From Telopea speciosissima (taxonomy: Eukaryota; Streptophyta; Magnoliopsida; Proteales; Proteaceae), in the NCBI RefSeq assembly GCF_018873765.1, contig NC_057923.1, positions 22,601,913 through 22,665,912 of the forward strand: a DNA stretch of 64,000 nucleotides, written 5' to 3'. The notes beneath the pieces were generated by a model. It was not told where the DNA came from. It worked only from the letters and a program-made list of their open reading frames with translations, and searched no databases. The position numbers and the translations under genes were made by a program. Below are positions 1-11,689 of this stretch, piece by piece (position 1 is the first letter of the stretch; every line of letters begins with the position of its first letter).

Positions 1-1762
1 AGAGAGCAAAGCAAGACAAGCTCAGTAGCCACTGAAGCGATGGCGCGATAGTCTACCTCTGTGGAGGAACGAGAGATGGTATTCTGCTTATGGGAAGACC
101 AAGAGATCAAGTGTGAACCAAGATAAACAAAATAACCCATTATAGACTTGCGGTCAATTGGACATCCAGCCCAGTCAACGTCAGAGTAAGCAACCAAGGA
201 GACCTCGAACTGAGAGCTAAAAATAGGCCATCTGTAGGAGTAGAGCTCAAGAACCACAGAATGCGTTTGACAGCAACCCAATGCTCATCTGTGGGACAAT
301 GCATAAACTGGGCTACACAGTTGATGACATAGCTGATATCAGGACGAGTGAGGGTGAGGTATTGTAGAGCACCAACCACCCGACGATACTTAGTCCCTTT
401 CGACAACGGCGTTCATGTGATAAGAAATAATGCCACCCTTGTAGAAACTGGTGTAGAAACTGACTTGGCACCACCCATATCCGTACTGGCAAGCAAATCA
501 CGAACATACTTCCCTTGGTTGAGAAACAAACTATCAGAAGTACGAGTAACCTCCATAACAAAAAAAATAACTCAAGTCACCAAGCTCTTTTAGAGCAAAC
601 TCAGTAGACAAGGCCATAACCAAAGAGGTGATAGCTCTGGGACTATTCCCCGTCAAGACCCGATCATCAACATAGATCAACAAATACAACACTGCATTAC
701 CCCGGAGAAAAATGAACAGAGAGGTATCGGTTTTAGATGCTGTGAAACCATATGAAAGGAGAAAGCCACTCAATCTGTTGAACCATGCACGGGGGGCCTG
801 CTGCAAGCCGGCAAGCCATAAAGAGACTTCCTCAAGTGACAAATGTGATCAGGTTGGGTTAGATCAGAAAACCCAGGTGGCTGGCACATATACACCTCCT
901 CAAAAAGTGTCCCATGTAAGAAGGCATTCTCGATGTCGAATTGTTTCAAGGGCCAGCCATAAGAAACAACAAGGGACAACACTAAACTGATAGTGGTCGA
1001 ACGAATAACTAGGATAAATTTCCCATTGAAGTCCAGACCAGGCTGTTGGAGAAACCCCTTGGCCACGAGACGGGCCTTGTAAGGTTCAACAGTCCCATCA
1101 GCCTTACGCTTCAATCAAAACACCCACTTACAACCAACCACATTTTGGGTGGTAGAGGCTGGCACCAAGTCCCACGTACCATTATGAAGGAGCGCATCAA
1201 ACTCCTCTTGCATAGCCTTGCGCCATGGTAAGGAATGCATGGCCTGTGTGTAACAAGTTGGCTTAACTAGATCCAATGCATCCACGGTAGCAATCAGATT
1301 TAAGCATTGTGGAGCACGAAGAGTACCAGTGCGACTGCATGTGACCATGGGATGAAGTGAGCTAGACGTGTGCAAAGGAGAAACAGTACATGGCAGACTA
1401 GGTTGCGAACCCAATGCAGGTGGTGCACCTGCTGGGCCTAATGGGCCTGGCATCGGTATTGTGGCGCCTGGTACTGTCTCGGTGAGGCCCGACAGTGTGG
1501 TCGTTGGGCCTAAAGGCCCCAGTATTTCTAGGCTGGAACAGCTAGGAGACCCAGTGGGACATGGGCCTAGCAAGCCTACCATGTCGGAGAGACTAGATGA
1601 GCCTGAGGAGCAAGGCAAAACCACAGGTGATGGACCAAAAAACCAGGCATCCAAATTCAAAGATGCAGTGGCAGTCCAAGGTGCAACATTTGCAAACGGA
1701 AAGATGCCCTCATCAAAGACCACATGAAAGGCAACATATAGTCGATCGGAGGCAAGATCCAA
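1..1762 (-). pseudogene. Copia reverse transcriptase / RNase H remnant
   Basis: Segment 1115-1762 starts with a proline-rich linker and ends with the RT entry (EEFDALLHNGTWDLV, then VGCKWVF). Segment 770-1114 continues with YKARLVAKGF and the FDIENAFLHG motif, which carries a catalytic aspartate. Segment 534-842 holds the YVDD catalytic box. Segment 140-406 has the post-RT motif with LTRPDISY. Several frame changes separate these pieces. RNase H would lie at 1-140 and to the left of the window. Confidence 0.8.
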
Positions 1763-1962
1763 ACAGTGATAACCTTTGTGCGTTTTAGAGTAGCCAAGAA
1801 ATACACAGGGTTTAGGGTGTGGCTCTAGCTTGTGGCAAGCATAAGGCTGAATCCATGGTTAACACAAACACCCAAAGATCTTCAAAAAATCGTAGTCTGG
1901 TGAGATTCTAAACAACCTCTGCAGAGGGCACCGATTGTTGATGATAGGAGCAGGAAGACGGT

Positions 1963-2768
1963 TTATAAGGTAAGTAGCTGTTTAGAAAGCATAAGTCCAA
2001 TACTTTGCAGGAACACTAGCATGAAGTAAAAGTGCCAAACCAGTCTCCACAACATGATGGTGCTTGCGCTCGGCAGCACCGTTTTGCTCCTAGGTATTGG
2101 GACAAGATAATCGTTTGGATATACCATATGCCTGAAGGAATGGATCCAAGGCCTGAAACTCTCCCCCATCATCGATTTGGATACATTTAATAAACCGGGA
2201 AAAATAGTTTTCAACTAGAAGCTTAAATTTGGTAAAAATGGGAAAACATCAGATTTATGGGCCAACGGAAATAACTAAACATATCTACTGTAATCGTCAA
2301 TAAAAAGCACATAGTAGCAAAAATTGTCCACAGATATTACAGCAGCAGGGCCCCAAACATCACAATGTAAAAGTTTTAATGGATACAAACTTACAGAATC
2401 AATAGTTGAAATGGTCTATGACTTTTAGAACAAGCACAAGCACCACAAAGATCATGAGAAGAAGTGGAAAATGGTAAACCAAATTTACTACCTACACTAC
2501 GCACCAACTTGAAAGATGGATGTCCTAGCCTGGAGTGCCAATCAGCAAGGGGAACACGGACTGCATAGTGTGAAACGGAAGGCAAAGGTTCAGGTGGGAT
2601 CACTAGCTCATATAGATCATTGCTACTCTGGCCGTGTAATAAGATCTGATTCGTCTGATTGTCCTTGACCAAGAAAAATGTGGAATGAAAATCAATATGA
2701 ACATTGTTATCAATGTAAAAGTGACTCACAGATAACAAATTACGTTGTATAGAAGTGACAACCAACAC
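1963..2768 (-). pseudogene. Copia GAG-pre-integrase and integrase remnant
   Basis: The part at 2391-2768 encodes the region before the integrase: a stretch ending in NLLSVSHF, then the WHSRLGHPSFK motif typical of the GAG-pre-integrase domain, then a CxxC pair (CGACAC) of the integrase zinc-binding domain. The part at 1963-2214 is a late integrase fragment in another frame. The catalytic core between them is not readable as one frame. Integrase would insert the cDNA; this copy is not functional. Confidence 0.75.
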
Positions 2769-2880
2769 ATTATTTAGATTAAAAGTAGAACCAGAACAAG
2801 AAACTATGGAATTCCCTATATGCGAAATTGAAAGACAACTCCTACTATAATCTGGTCAGAACCAGAGTATGGAGAGGCAA

Positions 2881-3429
2881 CTCCTATGTTCTTCTTTTAT
2901 TGTGCACAAAAATGTGCACACATTCTGTTTGTATAAATGCTTCAATGGGCTTCTCTACCTTTTTCTTTGTTTATTTTTTTATCTTAAATAACTCTAATGT
3001 ATGAAATGCTATCCTACAAATTTTCCTTCATAAATCCTTTATCTTTTGCTAATATTTCATACTCAATACTCTTTCTTCTAAAGCTGTATTTCTGTATGCA
3101 TGCTATGTGTTTGTTGAAATGTTTCTATGGAGCTTTTAGTCTATAAGTTGTTTATTTTTAAGCCAAATGCAATCCATAAAACCTTAAGACTATATACATT
3201 ATAAAATATATACATATAAATCAAATAACTAAGCTTAGCACTGCAATTACTTAATTTAGTTTTGGTTCCATCCTATTTTTATTCTTGTTGTCCTCTATTT
3301 ACTGTGCTTACACATAGGGCTATTTTCCTCCTATATAAACATATAAGTATACATATCTATATAGTTGTTGTATTATATGTGTTCTTCACATAAATAAATA
3401 CATTTCTTATGGTTAGTTTACTTTATGTA
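2881..3429. other. AT-rich intergenic stretch, no gene seen
   Basis: About 550 bases of AT-rich sequence between the copia relic and the Transposase_32-like pseudogene. No frame of useful length, no LTR end and no clear inverted repeat was seen. Confidence 0.5.
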
Positions 3430-4498
3430 TGTGCAGCATTTACTTGAAATGGCTATAGCCTGTGGTCGTGGAAGGGGTGGAAGAGGAAGAGGGAGAGGGG
3501 CTGCTAACCTATATGATGAGTTCGAGCCCTTGTTCTTCTGAAATGCGTAGGAAGAAATTAGATTTGGGGAGCATTTTATGGCAAAAAATGTGGAAGAAGA
3601 ACGTGGGGCGATTCTCGAGGACTTAAAGGCTTTTAAAGTTCATAAAATGTTCGAGAATTAAGGGTGGTTGCCTATGATTCAGCCGGAATGCCACTGTTAT
3701 CCTCGTCGTGTCCGACTCTTCTATAGTAACCTTACCTATAGACACGAGGGGGGTGATTTCTGTATGACAAGTTATGTGAAGGGCAGGGAGATCTCCTTCA
3801 GTACCAGGCAACTGGCCCAACTATTAGAGATCTCGAATGAAGGGGAATGGAGGTATTGCCCTCCAAGGACAAAGACCACCGAGTTTCTCTCTCGTGTAGA
3901 GATAAGATGGGTCTTCTCCGTACTCACTGACGGGACATCATACAATAGGGTGATGTTGGAGCTTGACTTTATCCCATCGGCTCGAGTGGTCTCCCAGATT
4001 TGTGGCCATAACATTGCACCAAAATCAGGCCATCGTACAGAGCTTTCTTCGTTGTAGATCATCACTGTCTATAGTTTGTACACTGTATATGAGATTTGCC
4101 TGCCCTATCTTATCATGCGTACCATGGCTTATCTCCATGACCGCCCGAGAGCTGGGAACTTACTTTATGGAAGACTGCTTACTAAGATCTTCCAAAGATT
4201 TAGTGTTCCACTTCTTGATGAAGAGGCCTCAACAAAGAGGGTATTGAACGTCAATAGGGTCACTCTGTTCAAGATGCACATTCAGATGCCACCCTTTTCT
4301 CCTGAGTTAGGCCAGCCTGACTGTACTGAGCTTGGACAGCAAGGAGTAGCAAAGGATATACCTATATATGAGGAGGAGGAGGATGTACCCACTGAGACTC
4401 AGGCTTCAGCACCATTCGGAGATCCGGGTGCTTCTTCTTCTACTGTTGCCCCACACTTTAGTGGTGATGGTATTACATGGAGGCAGCTTTTTAGTTGA
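3430..4498 (+). pseudogene. Plant transposon protein (Transposase_32-like), decayed
   Basis: A plus-strand frame starts near 3451 with a glycine/arginine run (GRGRGGRGRGRG). It continues, with stops and frame changes, through 3668-4057 and 4076-4498. The middle part shows the pattern of the 'putative plant transposon protein' family (Pfam Transposase_32, recognised from memory): a VKGREISFS stretch, an RxxxRWVFS-like stretch, a LDFIPSARVVSQI stretch and a downstream PYLIMRTMAYLHDR segment. The family has no proven enzymatic activity. The 3' end is acidic (EEEEDVPTE). Stops at the first join, near 3660 and at 4055 make it non-functional. It lies just left of an LTR of opposite orientation and may be cargo of that element. 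Confidence 0.6.
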
Positions 4499-4927
4499 CT
4501 TTTCAGTTGATTCGACAGCTTGGAGAGGGCCATACACCAGGGTTCCTCTTAGTTGAGCGGGTGAGTGAGTGCAATGGAGGCACAATCGTCAGAGTGGAGA
4601 TCACATTTCTCGGGGCAGGCACCACCACCACCACAACCATGATCTGATGTTGTTCTCACTTTTAGTCTAGTTTAACTTTTTACTTTCTTTCGTTGTCAGG
4701 ACCATGTCCTCCTTTCTATATTCAGCTAATCTAATGTAACCCAACCAGCATACTTTACTGAGATTTTATATCAAGCTACTTGGTTATATATAATAAGTTT
4801 TTAATTTCTTGTCATTTGTGTATCACAATCAAGTTTCTTTTAGTTTATAGCTTTTAATTCAACCTTAATGAGTCTAAGATGTTGTTGTGTTATGATTTAG
4901 GCTGTAAACAAGAGTAGAGCGCAATTT
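4499..4927. other. Non-coding, probably interior of the LTR-B element
   Basis: About 430 bases with no convincing frame. They lie between the transposon-protein pseudogene and the primer-binding-like site of the minus-strand LTR, so they would be the leader of that element if it still has an interior. Confidence 0.45.
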
Positions 4928-4939
4928 GCTCTGATATCA
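4928..4939 (-). promoter_or_regulatory. Primer-binding-like site of LTR B element
   Basis: On the minus strand this reads TGATATCAGAGC, one base from the TGGTATCAGAGC at the same place in the intact nested Ty3 element (37197). It matches the 3' end of initiator tRNA-Met, the usual primer. It follows the LTR end by six bases and fixes the orientation as minus. Confidence 0.7.
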
Positions 4940-5284
4940 CTAAATTGTCACACCCCGGCCCGGTTAGTAAGGGTAAGGTGTGACCAGATGCCTACTGGCA
5001 TCCAATCAATTCTCCAAGATCAATTAACAGTTAGTGCAGTACTCTTATTTACAGTTCATAAAACACAGTAAATCCTTGCAATGGAAAAGAATAAGAAGTA
5101 ATAATAATGACAATATTAAAGAGATCATGTGATAACTAAATATTTATATTAAGTGAAACTTTGTGATTCATTGTATAGTTCTCAAAAGGCACCACAAGTA
5201 CAAAAGTACAACAATATCTACATATTATACTTCACAAAAGAAATTTATAAACACAAAAGGGATAGCTTGCTCCATCAGGTCAAA

Positions 5285-5421
5285 TCAAGTGAACGCGCAT
5301 GCATCGCATCCGCAGTAAGCTTCATGAACTTCAAACTTCTGCACCGTACGGTCTTCCTCGGTGTAAAAATCAAAAGCAGTAATAACAATATCATCTGGTT
5401 TCTTAGAACCAGCAACATTAT
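5285..5421 (-). other. Small frame at LTR end, CxCDxC motif (copy B)
   Basis: After a pyrimidine-rich CTTTTTCAG on the minus strand, a frame of about 45 codons runs to a TGA. It ends in CGCDACAFT. The same position in three other LTR copies in this window ends in CSCDACAFS (two copies) or CLCDDCSYGAQ. No known family is recognised; see findings. Confidence 0.5.
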
Positions 5422-7344
5422 CTGAAAAAGAAGAGGTACCACAGGGGTGAGCTCTACTTAACCCAGCAAGGAAAATATGCAAACACAAGCATATAGTCCA
5501 TGATGCATGACCTACATCTAAGAATGCTACTAGCATCAGTTCTAGGTCTCATGAGGTATAAATACTATTGTAGTAGGTATGATATTCTCAATGATGGAAT
5601 GAACTCATCGGTCTTCCCAAGAATACTACTCTACTACGGTGGGGACCCGTCAGCTCCATAATATACACATCAGACCGCGACGAATCCCCAATGATAACCC
5701 TATTATTGTTCCCATTCCGGTATGTACTCATCAGACCTGGGACAGTGAATGACATTCCGATATTAACCCTTCAGACCTGCCACGGGTTATCCAACACCTC
5801 ACCCCTGTTGGCAAGGATCGTAGCGTTGGGTTTATGATAGCCTAACCATATGTATTTCTAAACATGATGTCATATGAGGCAGCAACAAATAGTAATTTAG
5901 AAGTCCAACATCATTTCTCAATACATCACAATAGATCATAATTAAAGTATGCAAATGCAATATGAAATGACACCTATAACATGCATTCATTTAATGTAAA
6001 ATAAAAGCTACAAAACTACATGATTATACTACTAAGATGATGAATGTAAATGGCAGCCAGCATAATTAGTAATTTAAGAAGAAACACTCCAAAGAAAAGT
6101 CAGAATTCCCGTACCTGTATTGGAGGATGATCCTAGTCAATTGAAGCTCCAATATGCACAAACTATTACACTTCTTGATGTTACTATTGCCTATATAACC
6201 AATATACAACATTTGTTAAGTCTAACATAGCCCTGGGCAAAAGCCCAAAGTATACAAGAACTAAATCAAGCCTGTGGATAGAATCAGATTCAGAACTGGC
6301 TGAATCCAGTTGACTGTAGGACTCAGCTGTCTGAATCCAGTTGGACAACCAGTGGCTGTTTTAAGATCCAAAACTCATGGATCATTCATGTATGGGGTCA
6401 TTTTCCTAAAATTGGTTTAGGGCTTTAATAGAGTACAGCAAAGGAAAAGTTTTGACCCATTTGCATGCAAGATCAAATTAGGTTTTCTAATTAAAATTAA
6501 ATAAAATAGAAATTCTTGTAATTTGGAAACATGGCTGAAACCGAATAAGAAAAGAAAGGACTGATATTTCAACATGATTTTGGTGATCTATTAAGCTGTA
6601 CCTAAGTCCAAATTGGGATTCTATCAAAAGCCATCTGATACCTTAGGTCTAGGCTGAATTGGGTTTTAATCCCAAGAAGAATTCAGCAAGATAAATAGGG
6701 AAGAAGTTGAGCAGTTAGGGTTGAGGTTGGATGATGCCCTATAACAGTAGATTGGTCTAATTAGGTTAGGTTTTAGAGTCATTAACAACCCAACTTGGGG
6801 TTCATCATACTAGGGTTGGTATGGGTCAAGAATTCAGCCATAATAGAAGAGAGAAGAAAGGAATTTGAGAAAACAAATTCAAGGTTTAGATACCCTACCT
6901 GAATTGAGATTGCAATTGATGATGGCAACCCCAACTCCTAAGCTCCAAGTAAATCTCTAAGTTAGAAAGGATCTGCCCTAGCTTTTCTTCTTCTTCTTCT
7001 TTCTCTTTTCCCTTAGTTTCTTCTAAGCTTCCAAGGCTGAAAATGATTCATTGTTTAGGTGTAAAATGAATCCTAAACTAAGGATTTCTTATATAGTAGA
7101 ATCCTACTAAGGGCTATTTGTTATGTTTTAGTTAGAATTAGTTTTAGGAATGAATTTTCCAAATCTGTTTTTAAAGTAAATTAATTACTTAGTTTAAGTT
7201 TTTAAGTTATAACTTAGGCTTTTATAGGTCATGGAGGTGGGCCCGGGTATATTGACATCTAAGTAGTCCAGATCTACAAAGGGGTGTGGATCCCACTAAG
7301 TAAAAATTATTATTTTGCCCCTAGTACGGTAATTAAGCAAAAAT

Positions 7345-7349
<5 letters not shown>

Positions 7350-7388
<39 letters not shown>
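7350..7388. repeat. (TA)n microsatellite in LTR promoter region
   Basis: About 39 bases of TA repeat. The other LTRs of this family have TA repeats at the same relative place (35161-35185 and 42474-42489), followed by a start-site-like region, so it may serve as an extended TATA element. Confidence 0.7.
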
Positions 7389-7392
<4 letters not shown>

Positions 7393-7407
7393 GAATGGGA
7401 TTCTTAC

Positions 7408-7612
7408 CTATATACTGGCCGAGGAAATGGTGAAGTTCTGCATATGCTCGATCCAACAAGTCTGGCATATGAAGCTGATATGCTGGGATCCAGTAGGATC
7501 CTTAGACTCAAGGACAGCTAGTTTGTACTGACTCCTCAGAATCCTCCATAGGTGTGTCAATGGATTGCTCTGAATCCACCACTGATGCAACCCACAATAT
7601 AGAGGCAAGCAT
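7408..7612 (-). other. Small frame at LTR start, CxxC motif (copy B)
   Basis: Starting at the minus-strand ATG ending at 7612, the frame begins SMLAS and includes DTPMEDS, as in the 3' LTR of the nested Ty3 element (SMIAS, DTPMEDS). A frameshift near 7490-7500 moves the remainder to another frame. That remainder ends with FICQTCWIEHMQN, matching YLCRICCLEAMQK of the other copy. No known family is recognised. Confidence 0.45.
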
Positions 7613-7689
7613 AGACACAGACCCAGAACCTGTAATCACATAAGTTCAAAAAAATTCAAATTAGAGGTGGGTTTCACACCACCAACCCT

Positions 7690-8600
7690 ATCAAAATCAG
7701 GACCCCAAACAATTGTTCACATTTGATGGAATTTCATTCCCCAAATGACCTGATAAGATCTCGGAGTTCCATGCATGGCTGACCTCTGAACTCCTCCAAG
7801 AAGGAACGACCCCTCGTGCAGCTATTACCAAGTTTCTAGCAAGAACACACAGTACACTGCAAGAATGGTATATAGATCTTAGCCCTTACAGGCAGTTGCA
7901 ATGGGTACAGATAGGCATTGATGAGTTTGTATCCCAGCTCTACAATGAGTTTATTGGTTCAATTGAGAGCAACAATATTAAAGCTCGGGAAGAATATTTC
8001 CAGATGAAGTGCTACTCTTTCCAGAAATCAGACCTCGAAAAACATTATACTAGAATGATGGATCATTTCTACATTCTTGGTGGTCTTGATGATGTAAACA
8101 TGAAACAAGTCTTCTTGAAATCTTTTCCAGAACCTCTTGGTAAGGATGCTGTAAAAAACTTAACCATCCAAGGTCTCCAGCTTCACCAGATCACTCTTAA
8201 AAGATCGTACCAGGAAATTCAAACAGCTCTCCAAAAGCCTTGTGATCAACAACAGTTTTTTAAAACATGGGAGAAGACTACAGAAAAGCTTAGGAACACC
8301 TGTGACACTTCCTACCTGAAGATCAAATGCAAAGACAAAAGCTGTACATGTCCTACAAAGAAGTAATCACATTTCTCCAGAATTCAAAAGCACAGATCAG
8401 CTTCCCATAAGCGATCTAACCATTCTCATCAGTTCCACAAGCACCCCAAGAACAAGAAATACAAGTATTTTAAAAGGAAGAAATTCTGAGGAAAGACTTC
8501 TGACACATGCTATTCTTGTGGCAAGAGAGGTCATTTTACAAAAAACTACCCTGACAAAAAGAAGAAGACAAATCTCATGCATATGCTAACCTAGTTCACC
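7690..8600 (+). pseudogene. Pararetroviral coat-protein region with zinc knuckle
   Basis: The clearest frame is 7896-8366. It has a WVQIGIDEF stretch followed by a long helical segment and a cysteine cluster (CKDKSCTCPTKK), as in caulimovirid capsid proteins. Downstream, near 8509-8551, lies a CCHC knuckle of the form CYSCGKRGH whose last cysteine position is tyrosine. Basic lysine runs flank it. Earlier coding can be followed back to about 7690 in broken frame. It is cut off at the left by LTR B. Confidence 0.7.
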
Positions 8601-8879
8601 ATCAATGATGTAGATGATGCAGATATAAAGTCGCTATACTCTATAGATCAAGATTTTTCCCCAGATCTCTTATTTGCCCTAGAAGTCCATGATTCAAAAA
8701 CAAAATCTGAGTCTGATACTGAGTCGGACGGATTTGACCCCGTCTACCCTCTTCTCCAATCTGACCCCCTCCACCCTCGTCTCAACCTCTACCCCCAACA
8801 TTACTACCGACTACTAAGGTTTTGCTACCCTTAGCTCCCTTATATATAGTCCCTACCACATAGGATCGTCTAGTCAAAA

Positions 8880-9412
8880 TTATTGGATATTTTGATACTG
8901 ACGCTACCATGACCATCCTAACACCACATGTTTTACCTTCCTGCTGTTGGAAGCCTCATAAGCAATACTTCACTGCAGTCGATGGTAAAACTTTTTCGGT
9001 AGATTTCATTTCCAAAGACCGAGTCAAATTCAAGATCTTTCCTACTTTGGACATTAGCCATAGAGTTCTAGGATCCTCTCTACCCGACAATGATACTCTT
9101 ATTGGTTTTGATCTTCTCAGCAAGCTCTCTTCTCTTCAATGGAGTGCTCATGGTCTAACCTATAAGAAGAAATTCCTCCCTTGGACATCAGTTTCCAATA
9201 TTTTTCTAATAGTTCCTTTTGCAGATATCAAGCAGCAACTGATCTCCCAATGTTGTGCTGATTCTCACACAGAATTCCTTACTAAGTGTAATCATCCCTT
9301 ATGGCAGAATCCACAGTTCTTCATCAAGCTCCCTTTCAAAAAGAATGAAGATGCAAATCCAACCAAAGCTAGTCATATAGGCATGAACCCGTCCCATCTC
9401 ACTCTTGCATGA
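8880..9412 (+). pseudogene. Pararetroviral aspartic protease
   Basis: The frame 8909-9412 and the codons just before it hold the retropepsin-type site. Here it reads DTDA, where the family has D-T/S-G-A: the aspartate is kept and the glycine is lost. The following ILTPHVLPS, the WKPHKQYF stretch and a later LIGFDLLSK are typical of the caulimovirid protease. It would have processed the polyprotein. The frame ends at 9412 before the RT. Confidence 0.7.
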
Positions 9413-10100
9413 GAAGAAGTCACCTTCCTGCAAGCTCAAAGCCTCATTGAACCAACATCCTCTCCGTGGGCATGTGAAGTATTTTATGTCAATAAGAGAG
9501 CAGAACAATCCAGAGGCAAACTCAAGCTAGTCATCAATTATCAACCACTCAATGCTTTCCTAGCAGATGACAAGTTTCCATTGCCAACCAGAACGACCCT
9601 TATGCTACAACTTTCAGAAGCAACAGTCTTCAGCAAGTTTGATTTAAAAGCAGGATTTTAGTAACTCGGGATTCACCCGGATGACAAATCTAAGACAGGT
9701 TTTTGCATTCCTGGACACCATTTCCATTGGAATGTCATGGCATTTGGTCTCAAGGTTGCCTCATCTCTCTTCCAGAAGGCAATGATGAAAATTTATGCAC
9801 CCATCCAGTCCCAGGCATTTGTCTACATTGATGAAATCTTTCTTTTCTCCAAGACAGAAGAAGAGCATCAGCAGTTACTTGCTCAATTCCATGCAATCAT
9901 CGTGCAAAATGGTATCATGCTCCCACCAAAGAAGATGGACATCGGAGTTCCCAAAATAGATTTCCTTGGTATAACTATTAACAAAGGAAAAGATGAGCTT
10001 CAACCTCATATTGGGAAATCTCTCCTCTTCAGTTCCCTGAAGGTCTCCTCACAGTGCAACTTCAACAATTCCTTGGTATTATCAACTATATGACTGAGTT
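9413..10100 (+). pseudogene. Pararetroviral reverse transcriptase
   Basis: Readable pieces include the first catalytic motif region FSKFDLKAGF followed by a stop, then 9737-10093 starting with the MAFGLKVASSLFQ stretch. The catalytic box is YIDE instead of YIDD. The later FLGITINKGK motif is kept. The stop after KAGF and the altered box show loss of function. This enzyme copies pregenomic RNA in living relatives. Confidence 0.8.
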
Positions 10101-10610
10101 CATTCCACATCAGACTCAGCATACAAGACCCCTGAACAGTCTTCTTAAGAAGAAACCCCACCATGGTTAGCAGTACATACCAATGCAATTAAGACTCTCA
10201 AAGATATTGCTCAGTCCCTCCCTCCTCTACAAATTCCTTCCACAGGTCTCAAAATTTTACAGACAGATGCAAGTGATGAACAATGGGCAGCAGTTCTCTT
10301 AGAAGCAAAGGATGGTACCAGACAAGTTTATGGTTACAGAAGTGCACAATTCAAACCATTAGAACAGCATTACCATTCCACCTTCAAAGAGATATTGGCA
10401 GTCAGGCGAGGCACTGAAAAATTCCAATTCTACCTCATTGGCCATACATTTCAGGTCGAGATGAACATGTCTTTCTTCCCTACGATGCTTTAGCTCAAGC
10501 AAAAGGTTCTCCCTGAACCACAGCTTCTCCGTTGGGCAGATTGGTTTGCACAATGGTCTTTTAAGGTCAAGCATATCAAAGGCAAAGATAATATTCTTGC
10601 AGTTTTTCCC
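10101..10610 (+). pseudogene. Pararetroviral RNase H
   Basis: In a frame just after the RT the sequence reads a TDAS motif (first catalytic aspartate), then a YGYRSAQF stretch, an EQHYHSTFKEILAV stretch (catalytic glutamate) and, near 10430, the FYLIGHTF stretch. Near 10560 comes VKHIKGKDN. These are the usual RNase H landmarks after a Ty3-like or caulimovirid RT. Several frame changes are present. Confidence 0.75.
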
Positions 10611-10689
10611 TTAAGGACAAAAAGGCCAATCCACTCGTCTATCCCTATTCTATGTATGCCACTTTGGCATTCCTCTCATTCCCATGCCT

Positions 10690-11592
10690 CATCTTCCTAG
10701 CCTACTTTAGATGAACCAGGATCATCTGAGCCACCACCACCAGATCCCCTTACCTGATCTTGTGCATCTTCTACCTGTCCTTCCCCCAGAAGTTTATTCC
10801 AATATTTCTGGCGGGACCATGGTTGGTTACAGTACCCAAACATACCAATCCCTACTTGCAGTTCTTGTCCACAAATATAGTCTCCAATATAATTGGATGG
10901 TTTGTCATCCAGATTATCCATACCTCACTCTTTTCACCATTTCACAGTTCTATATGTTTGAAAAGGAGTTCGTAGTATTCTTTTAGTATCTATTAGTTGT
11001 TCACAAAATTGTCATGTTTTTTTCCATCCATGGCCTCATCCATTACTTATGACAGTCCTCCTCCCGATATAGGTTACTAGCCAGGAACAACACTTTTCTC
11101 CATCTTAAAGTTTCTTCTCACTATGCAAGATTTCTTCAACTCTTTGCTCCTATACCTCATTGGATAAATGTTTTGTCCAGCCTCCCTCATGACAACCCCT
11201 TTGTCACTATCCTCTTCCATCGACCTATTGAGCATATTCACCCTGATCTTGTTGAGCCCCAAATCCTTGACCAGCATCTCATAACCTACAGTCCTTCTTT
11301 CTCCATCCTTGGAACCAGTGATGATGATCTCTTCGCTCAACGTGATGATAGTGATTCCACATGAGATAGATAGAAGCAATTCATGCGCAACATGTGCATA
11401 GAAAATCAGGTGGACCGAGCTACTTTACCTCCCTCACTTATTGACTCCACTTGCACTGCATGGGACGTCAATAATGACCTACAACACCCAATGATCCTTC
11501 ACATCATGAGGCACCATGTAGAATATGAGGCTCACCAATACTTCCACTATGGTACAGGTTTCGATTCCTCCAGCAGCCCCGAGATAGATTAA
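10690..11592 (+). pseudogene. Pararetroviral C-terminal region, function unknown
   Basis: After RNase H the sequence keeps coding-like character in pieces: 10711-10986, 11173-11364 and 11383-11592. I do not recognise a domain. Position and tone suggest the C-terminal or second-frame region known downstream of RNase H in florendovirus-like elements, but this is inference. The last piece ends at 11592, about 100 bases before LTR C homology becomes clear. Confidence 0.45.
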
Positions 11593-11689
11593 AGCAGTTT
11601 AATTTGTCGTGTCATGTATGATTTAATAATATGTTTTGTATTGTTAAGTCTGTGTGTTGTAATACGTCCGGATTCCAATTATTGTTAAA

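Larger units (their letters stand above)
1..2880 (-). mobile_element. Ty1/copia retrotransposon, truncated and decayed
   Basis: Minus-strand relic of a Ty1/copia element. Read on the minus strand, the order is GAG-pre-integrase, integrase remnant, reverse transcriptase, RNase H, which is the copia order and separates it from Ty3 elements. The RNase H end runs off the left edge. On the right, recognisable coding stops near 2870, so gag, most of the protease and the 5' LTR are missing. The frame is broken many times. No LTR or target duplication is visible, so exact limits are unknown. Confidence 0.85.
4946..7678 (-). repeat. Long LTR of a Ty3/Tekay-type element (LTR B)
   Basis: A 2.73-kb LTR on the minus strand. 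Its ends are TGTCACACC on the left and GTTTCACA on the right, i.e. TGTGAAAC...GGTGTGACA on its own strand. It aligns block by block with the LTRs of the element at 34618-44532. Shared blocks include the 5' small frame, the TA-repeat promoter region, the splice-like donor, the block around 5700-5830 and the terminal small frame. No target duplication joins the two sides (TAAAT versus CCACC), as expected for one LTR of a longer element. Its right edge directly abuts pararetroviral sequence. Confidence 0.85.
7679..11600 (+). mobile_element. Endogenous pararetrovirus (Caulimoviridae), broken copy
   Basis: About 3.9 kb on the plus strand. It holds, in order, a coat-protein part with zinc knuckle, aspartic protease, reverse transcriptase, RNase H and a C-terminal region of unknown role. 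This order and the look of the protease and RT match caulimovirids, closest in my reading to florendovirus/petuvirus types. LTRs of its own are absent, as expected for a pararetrovirus. The movement protein and the start of the coat region are missing: the copy begins abruptly at the edge of LTR B. Many stops and frame changes, plus replaced catalytic residues, show that it is an old, inactive integration. Confidence 0.8.
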
